Assembly: GCA_012960535.1 (NCBI GenBank)
Contig: DUBB01000049.1
Coordinates: forward strand, 1-59,367
DNA length: 59,367 bases
Source: Gammaproteobacteria bacterium
GTDB taxonomy: Bacteria; Pseudomonadota; Gammaproteobacteria; Pseudomonadales; Azotimanducaceae
Direction of reading: 5' to 3'
Below are positions 45,701 to 54,395 of this stretch, one piece after another (the first letter of the stretch is position 1; every line of letters begins with the position of its first letter). The notes under the pieces are model-generated. The model was given only the letters and a program-made list of their open reading frames with translations. It was not told where the DNA came from and searched no databases. Made by a program: the position numbers and the translations under genes.

Positions 45701-46144
45701 CGCCATAAAAGCGCTGGCCTGGGAAACTGTTACGGCCTGGTCTATACCTTTAAGGACAGGCACATCCGCTGCTATCGCTGCCTTGCGGGCACGTGCTTTA
45801 TCACCAAACAAGGCGAGATGTTTGACCTGCGGACCTATAAATGTGATGCCCTGTTCTTCACAACGCCTGGCAAATTCGGCTTGCTCAGACAAAAAACCAT
45901 AACCCGGGTGAATGGCATCACAACCCAGGTCTTTTGCTGCGGCGATGAGGGCATCAGCATCCAGGTAAGCACTGGCACCCAGCCCCGTCAAAGCACAGGC
46001 CTGATCAGCAATTCGAGTATGCAGGCATTGCGCATCATCTTCAGAAAATACAGCCACCGTCCTGAGTGTCAGGTCTGCTGCTGCACGGGCAATACGAATC
46101 GCTATTTCACCGCGATTGGCAATAAGTAGTGCTTTAAAAGCCAT
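42749..46144 (-). CDS. single-chain biotin-dependent acyl-CoA carboxylase (BC-BCCP-CT)
   Basis: 1131 residues holding a complete acyl-CoA carboxylase in one chain. Biotin carboxylase: residues about 1-450 (NRGEIAIRIARAA at the start; KALAGGGGRGS; ECSIQRHNQKLIEVAPA). Biotin carrier: about 525-600, with the biotinylated Lys560 in VEAMKMEHVIES. Carboxyltransferase: about 620-1131 (TQGGRNHYKQDRMFEL; GGPAMIEGGGLGIYTPEEVG; LMDCPGIMVGPDAERTG; PTAEFAGMNIEGAVKLGFR). It carboxylates an acyl-CoA with bicarbonate and ATP. Single-chain carboxylases are known (for example mycobacterial LCC), but most proteobacterial ones are split. In BC the usual E-M-N-x-R reads IEANARLQVEH. Second gene of the six-gene group. 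Confidence 0.92.
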   Translation of the reverse strand: MAFKALLIANRGEIAIRIARAAADLTLRTVAVFSEDDAQCLHTRIADQACALTGLGASAYLDADALIAAAKDLGCDAIHPGYGFLSEQAEFARRCEEQGITFIGPQVKHLALFGDKARARKAAIAADVPVLKGIDQAVTVSQASAFMASLGNDRAIMIKALAGGGGRGSAPVTDPGQLEAIFERCQREAMAAFGLAEVYVEEFVERARHVEVQILGDLGGKVSHLGERECSIQRHNQKLIEVAPASNLSATMRNDIISAAVRFAEQTGYSNLGTFEFLLDDSGDQPCFFFIEANARLQVEHTVTEAVTGVDLVQTQIRLAAGETLDELGLADPAVNSASGFAIQARVNMETIREDGSVRPGSGILTAYDAPSGPGVRTDGFGYAGYQTSTAFDSLLAKVIVHSRSADFAAVAHRCNRALSEFRLAGVANNIPFLQNILNHDDFTRGEVHTQWIAEHLTELTVTAAPQPQRFVDNSAGASVTGFAGARVDTSDPLALFDHDARVKAEQAQNAQVQQTEEVRGPEGSVGMNAPIQGTIVSIDVCIDDEVRIGQAVAVVEAMKMEHVIESDCDGIVRDITMAIGDVVREGYPIVFIQEAEVSVASKAGVEEVDLDYIRPDLEESYLRHAYTLDENRPEAVAKRKARGFRMPRENIQELMDPGSFKEYWPLIVARQHQRHDIDSLRKNTPADGLLAGTGTINADLFDEETARAMVVHYDYTVLAGTQGGRNHYKQDRMFELAYRFRMPLVLFGEGGGGRPGDDSTGPGVAFDTHTFTQFSKLSGLVPLVTVVNGRTFAGNTALVACCDVIIATQGSTLAMGGPAMIEGGGLGIYTPEEVGPMSFQVPNGVVDILVEDERQAVQVARKYLSYFQGDVKTWEAPEQRRLRHVIPENRLRLYDMREIINTLADEGSVLEIREKFGVGVITAFIRIEGRPMGVIANNPHHLAGAIDSDGADKGARFMQLCDAFDIPILSLMDCPGIMVGPDAERTGLVRHSVRMFNAGANLTTPLFGVVVRKAYGLGVQAMCGASALVGFFTVAWPTAEFAGMNIEGAVKLGFRNELAAIEDPEQRSSEFARRVERSYESAKAINASAGGGLDDVIDPADTRSWIASSLKRLPPRVARTVKKYPFIDTW

Positions 46145-46200
46145 AACAACGCCTCACTTGAGTTCTTGAGTATGCCTGATTTTCACCAGCAATAAGCCAA

Positions 46201-48627
46201 CTATTGACCAGCCAAATCGCCTGTAATACCCGATGCAACCAGCAGGGCATACGCCTGCTCGCCGATACCCAGCTCTTCGGCCAGAACCTCCCTGCTGTGT
46301 TGACCTACGCAAGGGGCAGCTGTTAACGGTGATGACGGCGCTGCTGAAAACTGCCAGGGTCGACCTGGGAGCCAGGTTTTACCGGCCTGGGGATGATCCA
46401 CCAGAGACACAAAACCTGACTCTCTGAAAGGAGCATAAGGTTCACTATATAACTCGTACAGCGGAACAACCCTTGATGAGGTAACCCCCAGCGCGGCCAA
46501 CGCCTTTTCGGTACCTCTGGCATCCTGCAGCGCAACCCATTGGCTGAGGATTCCATCCAGTTCAGGTTCATTAGCCTTACGCAACGCCATACTGGCAAAG
46601 CGAGCAGCCAATAACTTCGACTCTCCCGTATAAGCTACCAGCGCGTTCCAGGCAGCTTCACTTTCGGTGGCTATTGCCAGCCATTCATTGTCCCTGGCCT
46701 GATAATTATTGTGCGGTGAAACTCGTGGATGATGATTACCTCGCGGTACCGGCAGATGACCTGTTGCATCCCGTTCCAGCAGGGCTTCCCCACAAACGGC
46801 CGTTATCGCCTCCATCATTGAAAGATCAACTCGCTGAGCCTGGCCACTGTTATCACGATGGGCCAGAGCAGCCATGACGGTGGCAATCAGGAAATATCCA
46901 GCAATAGGATCAGGATAAAGCCCGCCCGTGTTCATCCCAGTATCACCTTCATAGCCGTGCAGCGAAGATAAACCCGCCATCGGTTCTGTGGTGGCACCAT
47001 TAGCAGGATAATCACTATAAGGCCCCGTCTCGCCGTAACCGGATATCGAAGCCCAGATCATGCCTGGCCGGAGCGCATGAAGTTTTTCCAGCGTTATACC
47101 CCAGGAAGGCAGGACAGTAGGCCGGAAATTATCCAATAGAATATCGAAACGTGGCAACAGTTCCCAGAGGATCTCACGTCCTCGGGGCTGACTGAGGTCC
47201 AGGGTGATTTCCCTTTTATTGAGGTTAACCGAATTGTATAGCCCCTGGGTGTTGAGCGGATGCTGGACACGCCCGGCATCCCTGAGCCCTGCTGGCACTT
47301 CATTACTGACCCTGCGCCATACATCGGGTCTGTGCAGAGCCGCAACCTGGACCACATCTGCACCGAGCAGCGCCAGCAGCTCAGCCGCAAAGGTACCAGA
47401 CCATGCCTGGCCAAAGCTAAGTACCCGCAATCCAGCCAGAGGGCCCTTAGCGAGTGCCTCCTGGCAAGGGTCAGTTGATGGCGGGCGTTTATAGCCCGGC
47501 TTATCCTGCTGTTGCCAGTGAAATGCACGCCCTCCGCTATGCAACTGCGGCGCGGGCTGACGCAGGCGCCAAGGGGAAGGGCTTAATTTCGCGGGCGCCC
47601 CGGCAGCACGGACGCTTCGATTTTCTATGAGCGTGTCAACCAGGAAGTCCCTGGCGCTATTTTGTTCATTAGTGACGATATCTTCTATATTCTGCAGCAC
47701 GCCAATCACACAGCGAAGCCGGGCAAGCTGGTGGAAAACAGGCCAGCGCTTCAATTTTGACAGGGACCGCGCCATACCTGTTGAGACCGACCTTAAATCC
47801 CGGGAATGACGACCCAGGTCTTCAACCAGGTCATCGTGATGCGCAAACTCAGGCAACCCCACAGCCTGCATGGCCTTGGTCCAGGAACGAAAATCAGCAA
47901 TACCGAAATTCATCTGCCCATCGCTGAGATTCCACAACGGACCTGCCGCGCCCCGTGGACGCGCCCCGGTTGGACCATTGGAGAAACCTCGATTAGCATA
48001 GATTGCAGCAATACCCCAAGGATGAACCGTCAGGGCAAAAGCTTCTAGTTCGCTGACATCAACCCGCTCAGCCACCGCACCATGATCCCGGCGGCGCAAT
48101 GCCGCGGCGGCGGCTGTAAAGCCAGCGACACCGGCAACATAACCTGACTGGTTTCTCGGCATCTGCAGTGGCGGTTCATCTTTATACCGGTTAATAAATG
48201 ACCACCCAGTACGCGCGCTGATGGTCAGGTTGTTACCTGGCCGGCCTGACAATGGATTAGCCAGACCATGCGGCGTAATGGACAAATGTACCGCCGAGCC
48301 GGGCAGACAGTCGATAACCCTCTGAAGCGGCGCCAGCGGATCGAGTGTGGTAACCAGCACATCTGCCACGGCTACAAGTCCCGTCAACTGCTCGGTATCC
48401 GAAAAGACCTGGGAGGATTTATTCCAGTTCAGGTAAGCATGCTGTACGCTTCTTTCAGGCCCCGGCTGGTCGTCAAGAAACGGCGGTTCGCGGCGTAACC
48501 CATGCCCCTGGGGAGGCTCTGCCAGTACCACCTCGGCACCAAAGTCAGCGAACAACCGAGCAGCAAACGCACCAGACAGGTTATCCGATAGATCGACCAC
48601 TCTTAACCCTTCAAATGGCATTGTCAT
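46201..48627 (-). CDS. double-length class III CoA-transferase (two CaiB/BaiF domains)
   Basis: 808 residues, about twice the normal 380-420. The N-terminal copy starts LRVVDLSDNLSGAFAARLFA, DFGAEVVLAEPPQGHGLR; the C-terminal copy starts near 395 with LRVLSFGQAWSGTFAAELLA. A second-domain VDLSMMEAI shows the catalytic-Asp region, and the first has VDVSELEAF. Class III CoA-transferases act as interlocked dimers, so a fused tandem chain may be a pseudo-dimer. The ribosome site AGGAAAG is 7 bases ahead of ATG 48627. First gene of the six-gene minus-strand group, 56 bases upstream of the carboxylase. Confidence 0.88.
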   Translation of the reverse strand: MTMPFEGLRVVDLSDNLSGAFAARLFADFGAEVVLAEPPQGHGLRREPPFLDDQPGPERSVQHAYLNWNKSSQVFSDTEQLTGLVAVADVLVTTLDPLAPLQRVIDCLPGSAVHLSITPHGLANPLSGRPGNNLTISARTGWSFINRYKDEPPLQMPRNQSGYVAGVAGFTAAAAALRRRDHGAVAERVDVSELEAFALTVHPWGIAAIYANRGFSNGPTGARPRGAAGPLWNLSDGQMNFGIADFRSWTKAMQAVGLPEFAHHDDLVEDLGRHSRDLRSVSTGMARSLSKLKRWPVFHQLARLRCVIGVLQNIEDIVTNEQNSARDFLVDTLIENRSVRAAGAPAKLSPSPWRLRQPAPQLHSGGRAFHWQQQDKPGYKRPPSTDPCQEALAKGPLAGLRVLSFGQAWSGTFAAELLALLGADVVQVAALHRPDVWRRVSNEVPAGLRDAGRVQHPLNTQGLYNSVNLNKREITLDLSQPRGREILWELLPRFDILLDNFRPTVLPSWGITLEKLHALRPGMIWASISGYGETGPYSDYPANGATTEPMAGLSSLHGYEGDTGMNTGGLYPDPIAGYFLIATVMAALAHRDNSGQAQRVDLSMMEAITAVCGEALLERDATGHLPVPRGNHHPRVSPHNNYQARDNEWLAIATESEAAWNALVAYTGESKLLAARFASMALRKANEPELDGILSQWVALQDARGTEKALAALGVTSSRVVPLYELYSEPYAPFRESGFVSLVDHPQAGKTWLPGRPWQFSAAPSSPLTAAPCVGQHSREVLAEELGIGEQAYALLVASGITGDLAGQ

Positions 48628-49013
48628 TGATCTTTCCTGTGAAGCCTTAACGCGCTCGCCAATCCCTGGCCAACTCGATAGCCAACCGCCTGGTCAATCC
48701 AGCATGGTGATTACGTAATCCAGATTTACACTATCCTGCTTCGAATTACAAAGGAACTCCGAACAGGCCCGGTCGTCTGGAAATACCTCACAACAACCCT
48801 GGGGACTTATTATTGGTCATCAAGTCTCTAGCATTCAACTGATCAGCGGACTGGATTTATCAGCATTAATAAACTCGCCGGCAAGGAACATACGGAAGAA
48901 TTCAGGATTACAGCAGGGATCAGGGTTGAACTATAGCAGCGGGAAATGCTGCCAGGCCAGGTTTACTGCCTGCATCCGACGTTCGAAAACCGGGCTTTAG
49001 CAGACCCAGGGTA
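48628..49013. other. intergenic region, probable promoter of the six-gene group
   Basis: About 390 bases between the amidase stop and the CoA-transferase start, both on the minus strand. The operon promoter is likely here. No operator palindrome or terminator stands out. Confidence 0.35.
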
Positions 49014-50648
49014 CTAGACTAACGAAGGGTGCTGCGAATGAAATTCTGAAGCCTGTTCAAAAGCATAGCCTGCCTTTAATAATGCGGCCTCATTGAGCGG
49101 CGCGGAGACCAATTGCAGGCTCAACGGAATCTGCTCAGGAGAAAAACCACAAGGCAGCGACAAGGTCGGATACCCGTTATAGTCCCACACAGTAATAAAA
49201 CGTGAGCTGCGAGCAAACCAGGCCAGAGGCACACCCGCTATGGTGCCCTTACTAGTATCCAGGCCGCCATAAGCATCTTCAGGGTTGTAGCGAAACGATT
49301 CGCTGGCCAGGGTGGGGCAGGCCAGCACATCAATGCCATGGAAAACAGGCGCCATGCGCCCGGCCGCGCGTTTTCGGGCAAACACCGCTTTGGCCAGGTC
49401 CACTGAGCTGGCGCTACGCCCTTCACTTAAAAAATCATGGAAGTAGGTGCCATAGGCATCGGCCTGCGACGGGAAAGTTGCTTCGTGAACGGCAGCAGCC
49501 TCCGAGGCTGCTATGACACCCCACGCCGCCACTTCATCTTCTTCGAGAAGCGGTACCCTGATGTCAACAATCTCTGCTCCCAGGCTTGCCAGCCGTGATA
49601 CGGCCTGGGTGACTGCCTCTGCGACATGGGCTTCAACATCCCGAGTAGCAAAGTCTTTATCCCAACCAATACGAAGGCCCTGCACGCCTTTTTCCATCTC
49701 AACCTCATAATCTGGCACGGCATCTGCGAGCGATGTGGGGTCTTTGCTATCATGCCCGGCTATCACGCCAAGGACTCGTGCTGCATCGCGCACGCTGCGG
49801 GTCATGGGCCCTATATGATCGAGTGTGGGCCCCAGATCAAGTACACCATGACGGCTTACCCTGCCCCAGGTTGGTTTTAGCCCGACAATGCCATTGACCG
49901 CTGATGGAAACCGAATAGAACCACCTGTATCAGTGCCCAGCGATGCAAAGCAAAGCCCAGCTGCGGTTGCAACACCTGAGCCGCCGGATGATACCCCTGG
50001 CCAACGATCCAGGTCTCCCCAGGGGTTTCGCGGTACCTGAAAATCTCTGTGATAGCCCACCATAGCGCCTTCCGTTGTTGCCAGCTTACCTAGCAATATG
50101 GCACCGCTTGCCTCGAGTCTGGCGACGACGGTCGCATCAAAGTCGGCAATGGCATTTTTCCGAAAGCTGTGCCCGGCGGTGGTAACCCAGCCTGCCTTAT
50201 GGCACAGATCCTTAACTGCAACCGGTACGCCGTGTAATGGCCCCTGAATCTTACCCTGGTCTCGGAGCACATCAGCTTGCGCTGCTGCAGTCAGAACCTG
50301 TTCTCTCATCACCGCGATATAGGCGTGCAGACGAGGTTCAAGATGATCGATCCGCGCCAGCAGCGCACCAGTGACATCAACAGAATTGAGATCACCCTGG
50401 GCGATCTGCGCTGCGACTGCTGATAAGGTTTTGTAATGAAGAGGCTGATCGGTCATGAGTGCCATTCCTGTTTGCGACGTGGTATCTGCATCAACCACAG
50501 TTTCATTGGCCGGTGAGCAACCCAGCAGAGGCGAGCCTACAGCCACGGCGGTTACACTTCCCGATATTATCCTGAGCAGGTCACGTCTTGTCGTATTCAA
50601 CGTTGCATTCTGATGCTGATTGAACTGCAAACATAACACAATTCGCAA
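49014..50648 (-). CDS. Tat-exported or lipoprotein amidase
   Basis: 544 residues. The twin-arginine motif TTRRDLLRIISGS is followed by a hydrophobic stretch ending GSPLLGCSP, a lipobox, so the enzyme may be a Tat-exported lipoprotein. Amidase triad: Lys in GVPVAVKDLCH, loop GVSSGGSGVA, and nucleophile Ser in GTDTGGSIRFPSA, then GLKPTWGRVSRHG. The frame begins with TTG at 50648 (AGGGT upstream). Another TTG (50600) would place the Arg pair closer to the start, so the start is uncertain. It hydrolyses an amide outside the cytoplasm, perhaps supplying an acid for the catabolic operon (inference). Confidence 0.88.
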   Translation of the reverse strand: MRIVLCLQFNQHQNATLNTTRRDLLRIISGSVTAVAVGSPLLGCSPANETVVDADTTSQTGMALMTDQPLHYKTLSAVAAQIAQGDLNSVDVTGALLARIDHLEPRLHAYIAVMREQVLTAAAQADVLRDQGKIQGPLHGVPVAVKDLCHKAGWVTTAGHSFRKNAIADFDATVVARLEASGAILLGKLATTEGAMVGYHRDFQVPRNPWGDLDRWPGVSSGGSGVATAAGLCFASLGTDTGGSIRFPSAVNGIVGLKPTWGRVSRHGVLDLGPTLDHIGPMTRSVRDAARVLGVIAGHDSKDPTSLADAVPDYEVEMEKGVQGLRIGWDKDFATRDVEAHVAEAVTQAVSRLASLGAEIVDIRVPLLEEDEVAAWGVIAASEAAAVHEATFPSQADAYGTYFHDFLSEGRSASSVDLAKAVFARKRAAGRMAPVFHGIDVLACPTLASESFRYNPEDAYGGLDTSKGTIAGVPLAWFARSSRFITVWDYNGYPTLSLPCGFSPEQIPLSLQLVSAPLNEAALLKAGYAFEQASEFHSQHPSLV

Positions 50649-50910
50649 ATAGACCCTGAACCAATTAAACCCAGATCCTGCCAGCAGGTTTTACCGGCTG
50701 GAGTGCTTGCACAAGAATATTAACCCGCTATCCATAGCAGGCCGGACCCGGCCAACTTCTATCATGAGGCCGATAGATCAATTGATTCAAGCGGCAACCC
50801 TGGCCTTGCGGCGGCTAGCACTTAACATTTAACCGACAAATTGTTATAACCCTAAGGTCTCAATAGCTGAACCAGGGCCAACCTGTTCAGAGAACTATCG
50901 CGAGCTAGCT

Positions 50911-51957
50911 ATGGCAATGCAAGTCCTGGGGATGATTGGAGTCGCACCATCAGACGGAACATCCGTTCACGTCATCGGTGGTGGTATCGACGCAGAATAT
51001 CTGGCTGCTTTCGCTCAGGCCCATGAAACATCCGGGTTTGACGCAGCTCTGGTGGGCTACAGCTCAGCATCAGCGGAAGGCTTCCAGATTGCCAGTTACT
51101 GCGTGGCCCACACCAGCCGAATCAAGTTCCTGGTAGCGCACCGACCCGGGTTTATAGCACCTACCCTTGCAGCCCGAAAAATAGCTACCTTGGACAACCT
51201 CAGCAAGGGCCGGTTACTGATACATATCATCACCGGTGGTTCTGATTTCGATCAAAGAAGGGACGGCGACTTCCTCGGCCATGACCAGCGTTATGCGAGA
51301 ACCGACGAATATATTGAAGTTATGAAGAAGGTCTGGCTCAACCGCCAACCCTTCGATCATGAGGGTAGCCACTACAAGGTTGAAAAGGCAAATTCGGAGG
51401 TACACTCGTATCAGACGCCACACGTGCCCATCTATTTCGGCGGCATATCAGATCCAGCCATATCTGTAGGCGCAAAACATGCCGATGTCTATGCCCTGTT
51501 TGGAGAATCCAGAGCCAACACAGCGCAGATTATGCAACGCATTAACGAGCAGGCAGCGAAATACCAGCGGCAACCAAAGTACCAGCTATCCTTCCGCCCG
51601 ATCATCGCATCGACCGAATCTGCAGCCTGGCAGAAAGCCGAATCAATCCTGTCTGCAGTGACCCCTGTGAAAGCACGGACTGCAGTACCAGAGGCTGAAA
51701 CCGCCAAACGACTTCTACGCCTTTCAGCGCAGGGAGACATCCACGATGAACGGCTGTGGACGCCGATTGCTGCCGCAGCGGCTGGTTCAGGCAATACCAC
51801 TGCCCTGGTGGGCACCCCGAAACAGGTTGCAGATGCAATTGCTGCCTACTATCAGCTTGGTGTTGATGGCGTGCTCATCCGCGGCTTTGATCCCTACAAC
51901 GACGCCATTGAATACGGTCAGGAACTCATCCCAAGGATTAAGGAAGCAACCGCCTGA
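50911..51957 (+). CDS. LLM-class flavin-dependent monooxygenase, SsuD-like
   Basis: 348 residues, TIM-barrel of the luciferase-like family. SsuD-type landmarks: GFDAALVGYSSASAEGF; RIKFLVAHRPGFIAPTLAAR; ATLDNLSKGRLLIHIITGG; ERY-like HDQRYARTDEYIEVMKKVW. It would use reduced FMN (supplied by a partner reductase) and O2 to oxygenate an alkanesulfonate, aldehyde or ketone. No SsuE or transporter is adjacent, so taurine or sulfonate use is not established. Start weakly supported at 50911 (a Met at 50917 is an alternative). Faces the CoA-transferase gene end-on. Confidence 0.9.
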   Translation: MAMQVLGMIGVAPSDGTSVHVIGGGIDAEYLAAFAQAHETSGFDAALVGYSSASAEGFQIASYCVAHTSRIKFLVAHRPGFIAPTLAARKIATLDNLSKGRLLIHIITGGSDFDQRRDGDFLGHDQRYARTDEYIEVMKKVWLNRQPFDHEGSHYKVEKANSEVHSYQTPHVPIYFGGISDPAISVGAKHADVYALFGESRANTAQIMQRINEQAAKYQRQPKYQLSFRPIIASTESAAWQKAESILSAVTPVKARTAVPEAETAKRLLRLSAQGDIHDERLWTPIAAAAAGSGNTTALVGTPKQVADAIAAYYQLGVDGVLIRGFDPYNDAIEYGQELIPRIKEATA

Positions 51958-52014
51958 GGGTTGCCTATCCGATTCTGGAGTTTCCTTCAACTCAACAGCT
52001 TTAAGAAGCAGCCA

Positions 52015-53178
52015 CTAGGCAAAGGCACCACTTTCCTGCAACTGTCTGATCTGGCTTTCACTATAGCCCAGTCGCCTGGCTATCTCTGTGTTGTGCTGGC
52101 CCAGTTCGGGAGCAGCAAAATGGACCTGCCCGGGCTCATCAAGAAACTTCATAGGGATACCGATATGTTCTCGGCCATTTTCATCCACAACAATCATCTG
52201 TCGATATCGTACCTGCTCATTATCTGCCCCCTGCCGCAGGCTGTTCACCGGTGCAAATGCCGCGTCTACATCCTCGAACCATTGAACCCAATAATCCTGA
52301 CTCTGACTCTGGAAGGTTTCGCAAAAGAATTCACGAACCGGTTCCTGGCTGGGCCCCGGAGGCTGCGCGCATAGAGGTAACAAGTCCAGCCTTTCGAATT
52401 TGCGCAGCAGATTTTCGGCAAAATGAATTTCTGATGCTCCCAGTACGATGAATTTCTGGTCCGCGGTCTGGTAGATGTTGTACATGGCATTGCCACCCCA
52501 GATGCGCTCTTGTTTAACGCTGGGTGCCTCCCTATCGGCAAATACGGAGCCCATACTGTTAGGCAGACAGGCTATCAGTGAATCCATCATGGCCAGGTCA
52601 ATATAATCGCCCCTGCCGGTATCCTTACGCCTGAGCAGCGCCATAAGTACCGCAGATAGTCCCATGGTCGCAGCCAGCATGTCGGCTGCCGGAATGGCTG
52701 GCATCGCCGGCTTGCCATCAAAGCCAAGATTGGTACTGAGAACGCCTGCATAAGCCTCTGTGGCCAGATCATGAGCGGGTTTTTTAAGGTAAGGACCGTC
52801 CTGGCCAAACGCGGACAGGGAAATATAAACGACATCCGGGTTCACTGCCTTGACAGCCTCATAACCAAGACCAAGACGGCTAATAACCCCCGGTCTGAAT
52901 GCCTCTACAATGACATCAGCCTCAGCGGCCAGTTTCATCGCCATCTCAAGCCCAGCTGGAGTTTTCAAATTTAACTGCACACTGCGTTTGCCCCTATGGG
53001 TATTAGCAAAATAAACTGAAACACCGTCGCGTTTCTGGCCAATACTCCGATTCGGCTCACCCGACCCGCGAGGCTCCAGCTTAATCACTTCAGCACCTTG
53101 ATCTGCCATCATCTGCGTTAGCAGGGGTCCGGGTAGAAATAACGATAGATCTAATACCTGAATGCCTTCGAGCTTCAT
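52015..53178 (-). CDS. class III (CaiB/BaiF) CoA-transferase
   Basis: 387 residues, the third CoA-transferase gene of the window and the second of single length. Start motif LEGIQVLDLSLFLPGPLLTQM, MADQGAEVIKLEPRGSGEP. YIDLAMMDSLI contains the region of the catalytic Asp. Closing VHFAAPELGQHNTEIARRLGY is typical of the family. It is the last gene of a minus-strand group with the acyl-CoA dehydrogenase (53217-54392) and MaoC protein (54396-54914), so it probably feeds an acid to them as a CoA thioester. Confidence 0.9.
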   Translation of the reverse strand: MKLEGIQVLDLSLFLPGPLLTQMMADQGAEVIKLEPRGSGEPNRSIGQKRDGVSVYFANTHRGKRSVQLNLKTPAGLEMAMKLAAEADVIVEAFRPGVISRLGLGYEAVKAVNPDVVYISLSAFGQDGPYLKKPAHDLATEAYAGVLSTNLGFDGKPAMPAIPAADMLAATMGLSAVLMALLRRKDTGRGDYIDLAMMDSLIACLPNSMGSVFADREAPSVKQERIWGGNAMYNIYQTADQKFIVLGASEIHFAENLLRKFERLDLLPLCAQPPGPSQEPVREFFCETFQSQSQDYWVQWFEDVDAAFAPVNSLRQGADNEQVRYRQMIVVDENGREHIGIPMKFLDEPGQVHFAAPELGQHNTEIARRLGYSESQIRQLQESGAFA

Positions 53179-53216
53179 GTCAATTCCGAATTATTAAACT
53201 GTGCATGCCAATGGCA

Positions 53217-54392
53217 TCACACCGGATTTCTCTGCATTAACTGCCTGGCAATTATTATGCGCTGCATCTCATTGGTACCTTCGCCAATACACATCAAGGG
53301 AGCATCCCGGTAATAGCGCTCCACATGGAGCTCTTTAGAATAACCGTAGGCACCATGGATACGCATACATTCCGTGGCATTCTCAAGTGCGGCTTCCGAG
53401 GCAAATAGCTTGGCCATGCCTGCTTCCATATCGCATCTTTCGCCGCGATCATAAGATCGCGCCGCATCTTCAACCAGCAGCCGCGCCGCTGCGCATCGTG
53501 TTGCCATATCACCCAGCTTGGTCTGGATGGCCTGGTGCTGACCTATGGGCTTACCCATGGTTTCGCGGATCTGCGCATAGGAAGTCGCATCTTTAAGGGC
53601 AGCATTGGCCACGCCCACTCCCCTGGCAGCCACATTAATTCTACCCAACTCAAGCCCGCCCATGGTCTGGTAAAAGCCCTGGCCTTCAACACCACCAATC
53701 AAGTTATCAGCAGAGATTCGATAGTCATCGAAAATAAGCTCAGCTGAATCAATGCCTTTATAACCCAGTTTTTCGAGCTTTTTGCCTACATCAAAACCCG
53801 GTCCTTTCTCGGCCAGGAACAGGCTCATACCTTTATGTCTCGGTTCTATCTGCGTGTCGGTTTTAACCAGTAGTGCCACACAGTTACCCTCCCGGCCATT
53901 GGATATCCAGGTTTTAGTGCCATTGATAATATAGCCATCACCATCACGGACGGCCCTGGTTCGGATCGCCTGTAGATCAGTGCCGCAATTAGGCTCAGTC
54001 AGGGCCAGGCCACCGCGCAGTTCACCGGTGACAAACTTTGGCAAGAAGCGGGCCTTCTGCGCGTCAGTCGCAAACCGTTCAACGGCCGCTGCCATAATCA
54101 GGTGAGAGTTGAAGATACCGGTAAGCGACATCCACACCTCGGATATCGCTATCACTATTTTTGCATAGGTTGTACTGGGCAATCCCATGCCGCCGTACGC
54201 AGGACTGATGGTTGCACCAAACAGACCCAGCGCCTTCATCTGCTCCACCATCTCATAGGGATATTCATCTGCATGTTCAAGCTCAAGCACCTGATCGCGA
54301 ACATCACGATCCAGCCATTTCCTGATGCTATCAAGAATCAATGTTTCTTCTTCCTGGGTTATGGTTTGCCCATCTCTGTTGGTTAGTTGCAT
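53217..54392 (-). CDS. acyl-CoA dehydrogenase
   Basis: 391 residues. Landmarks in order: YGGMGLPSTTYAKIVIAIS; ALTEPNCGTDLQAIRTRA; YIINGTKTWISNGR; GINRVAAR-like GLELGRINVAARGVG; and the closing CIGEGTNEMQRIIIARQL with the E-G-T-N-E catalytic signature near 375. FAD-dependent dehydrogenation of an acyl-CoA. AGGAG lies ahead of ATG 54392, just 3 bases after the MaoC stop, so the genes are coupled. It is a different subtype from the 32902-34104 enzyme. Confidence 0.92.
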   Translation of the reverse strand: MQLTNRDGQTITQEEETLILDSIRKWLDRDVRDQVLELEHADEYPYEMVEQMKALGLFGATISPAYGGMGLPSTTYAKIVIAISEVWMSLTGIFNSHLIMAAAVERFATDAQKARFLPKFVTGELRGGLALTEPNCGTDLQAIRTRAVRDGDGYIINGTKTWISNGREGNCVALLVKTDTQIEPRHKGMSLFLAEKGPGFDVGKKLEKLGYKGIDSAELIFDDYRISADNLIGGVEGQGFYQTMGGLELGRINVAARGVGVANAALKDATSYAQIRETMGKPIGQHQAIQTKLGDMATRCAAARLLVEDAARSYDRGERCDMEAGMAKLFASEAALENATECMRIHGAYGYSKELHVERYYRDAPLMCIGEGTNEMQRIIIARQLMQRNPV

Positions 54393-54395
54393 AGG

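Noticed and set aside
49513..49880. plus-strand frames inside the amidase gene
   Set aside because: Shadows of the coding strand without ribosome sites or family motifs.
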